Origin: Frankiaceae bacterium | GTDB lineage: Bacteria > Actinomycetota > Actinomycetes > JADGOU01 | Assembly (NCBI GenBank): GCA_017882835.1 | Contig: JADGOU010000016.1 | Coordinates: 1 to 19,620 of the forward strand | DNA length: 19,620 nucleotides | Direction of reading: 5' to 3' | Shown: positions 19,518 through 19,620 of the stretch, piece by piece | How positions within the stretch are numbered: position 1 is the stretch's first letter | Layout of the letters: each line of letters begins with the position of its first letter | Made by a program: the position numbers and the translations under genes | Notes under the pieces: generated by a model | Databases searched by the model: none | Told to the model about the DNA's origin: nothing | The model's input: the letters and a program-made list of their open reading frames with translations, nothing else

Positions 19518-19620
19518 CCGAATGCCGGACAGTCCCGTGCTGGGCAGTCCAACGGCGGCTGCTGGAGCGGCGCCCAGGTACTGCTGGTGCAGAAGCGAAC
19601 GGTGCAGCTGGCTCGGGAGC
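19518..19620. other. Downstream flank of gltD, nothing recognised
   Basis: These last 103 bases show no convincing gene start and no strong hairpin. In actinobacteria a pyruvate kinase gene often lies not far beyond gltD, but nothing of it is visible here. Confidence 0.4.

Overview
The window is very GC-rich DNA with long open frames, GTG starts and stop/start overlaps of the GTGA type. The gene set (trpE, Trp-operon membrane protein, trpC, trpB, trpA, lgt, then gltB-gltD) is typical of Actinobacteria. It suggests a soil-type actinomycete near the Frankia/Geodermatophilus groups, but genus cannot be set from this sequence alone.

Region 1 (1-2976, minus strand) is a decaying module. It held an ABC-2 type exporter ATPase, its permease and a sensor histidine kinase with a membrane-embedded N-terminus. 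The ATPase carries an in-frame amber codon and several frameshifts, the permease one frameshift near its end, and the kinase a frameshift plus loss of its catalytic half. The last 500 bases or so at the window edge hold no gene I recognise. Region 2 (3076-3549, minus) is one intact gene for a PhnB-like VOC-fold protein, with codon use less GC-biased than its neighbours.

Region 3 (3681-11485, plus) is the tryptophan block: hisI, trpE, the Trp-associated membrane protein, an OmpR-type response regulator with its histidine kinase, then trpC, trpB and trpA. hisI/trpE, trpE/membrane protein, trpC/trpB and trpB/trpA each overlap by 4 bases, so translation is probably coupled. The two-component pair splits the block. 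trpD, trpF and trpG are not in the window. Together these genes supply anthranilate synthesis (TrpE), indole-glycerol phosphate synthesis (TrpC) and the last two steps (TrpAB), plus one histidine step (HisI).

Region 4 (11538-13230) holds lgt, for lipoprotein maturation, and a VIT1/CCC1-type iron/manganese transporter. Between them lies a CAGTCG-rich tandem repeat that runs up to a probable leaderless promoter. Region 5 (13302-19517) has a strong hairpin, then gltB and gltD, the two subunits of NADPH-type glutamate synthase, overlapping by 8 bases. The last 103 bases show no recognisable gene.

No clearly new system is visible. The points most worth a second look are the two-component system inside the trp block, the repeat/promoter ahead of the VIT1 gene, the decayed exporter-kinase module, and a pentapeptide repeat inside the glutaminase domain of GltB.
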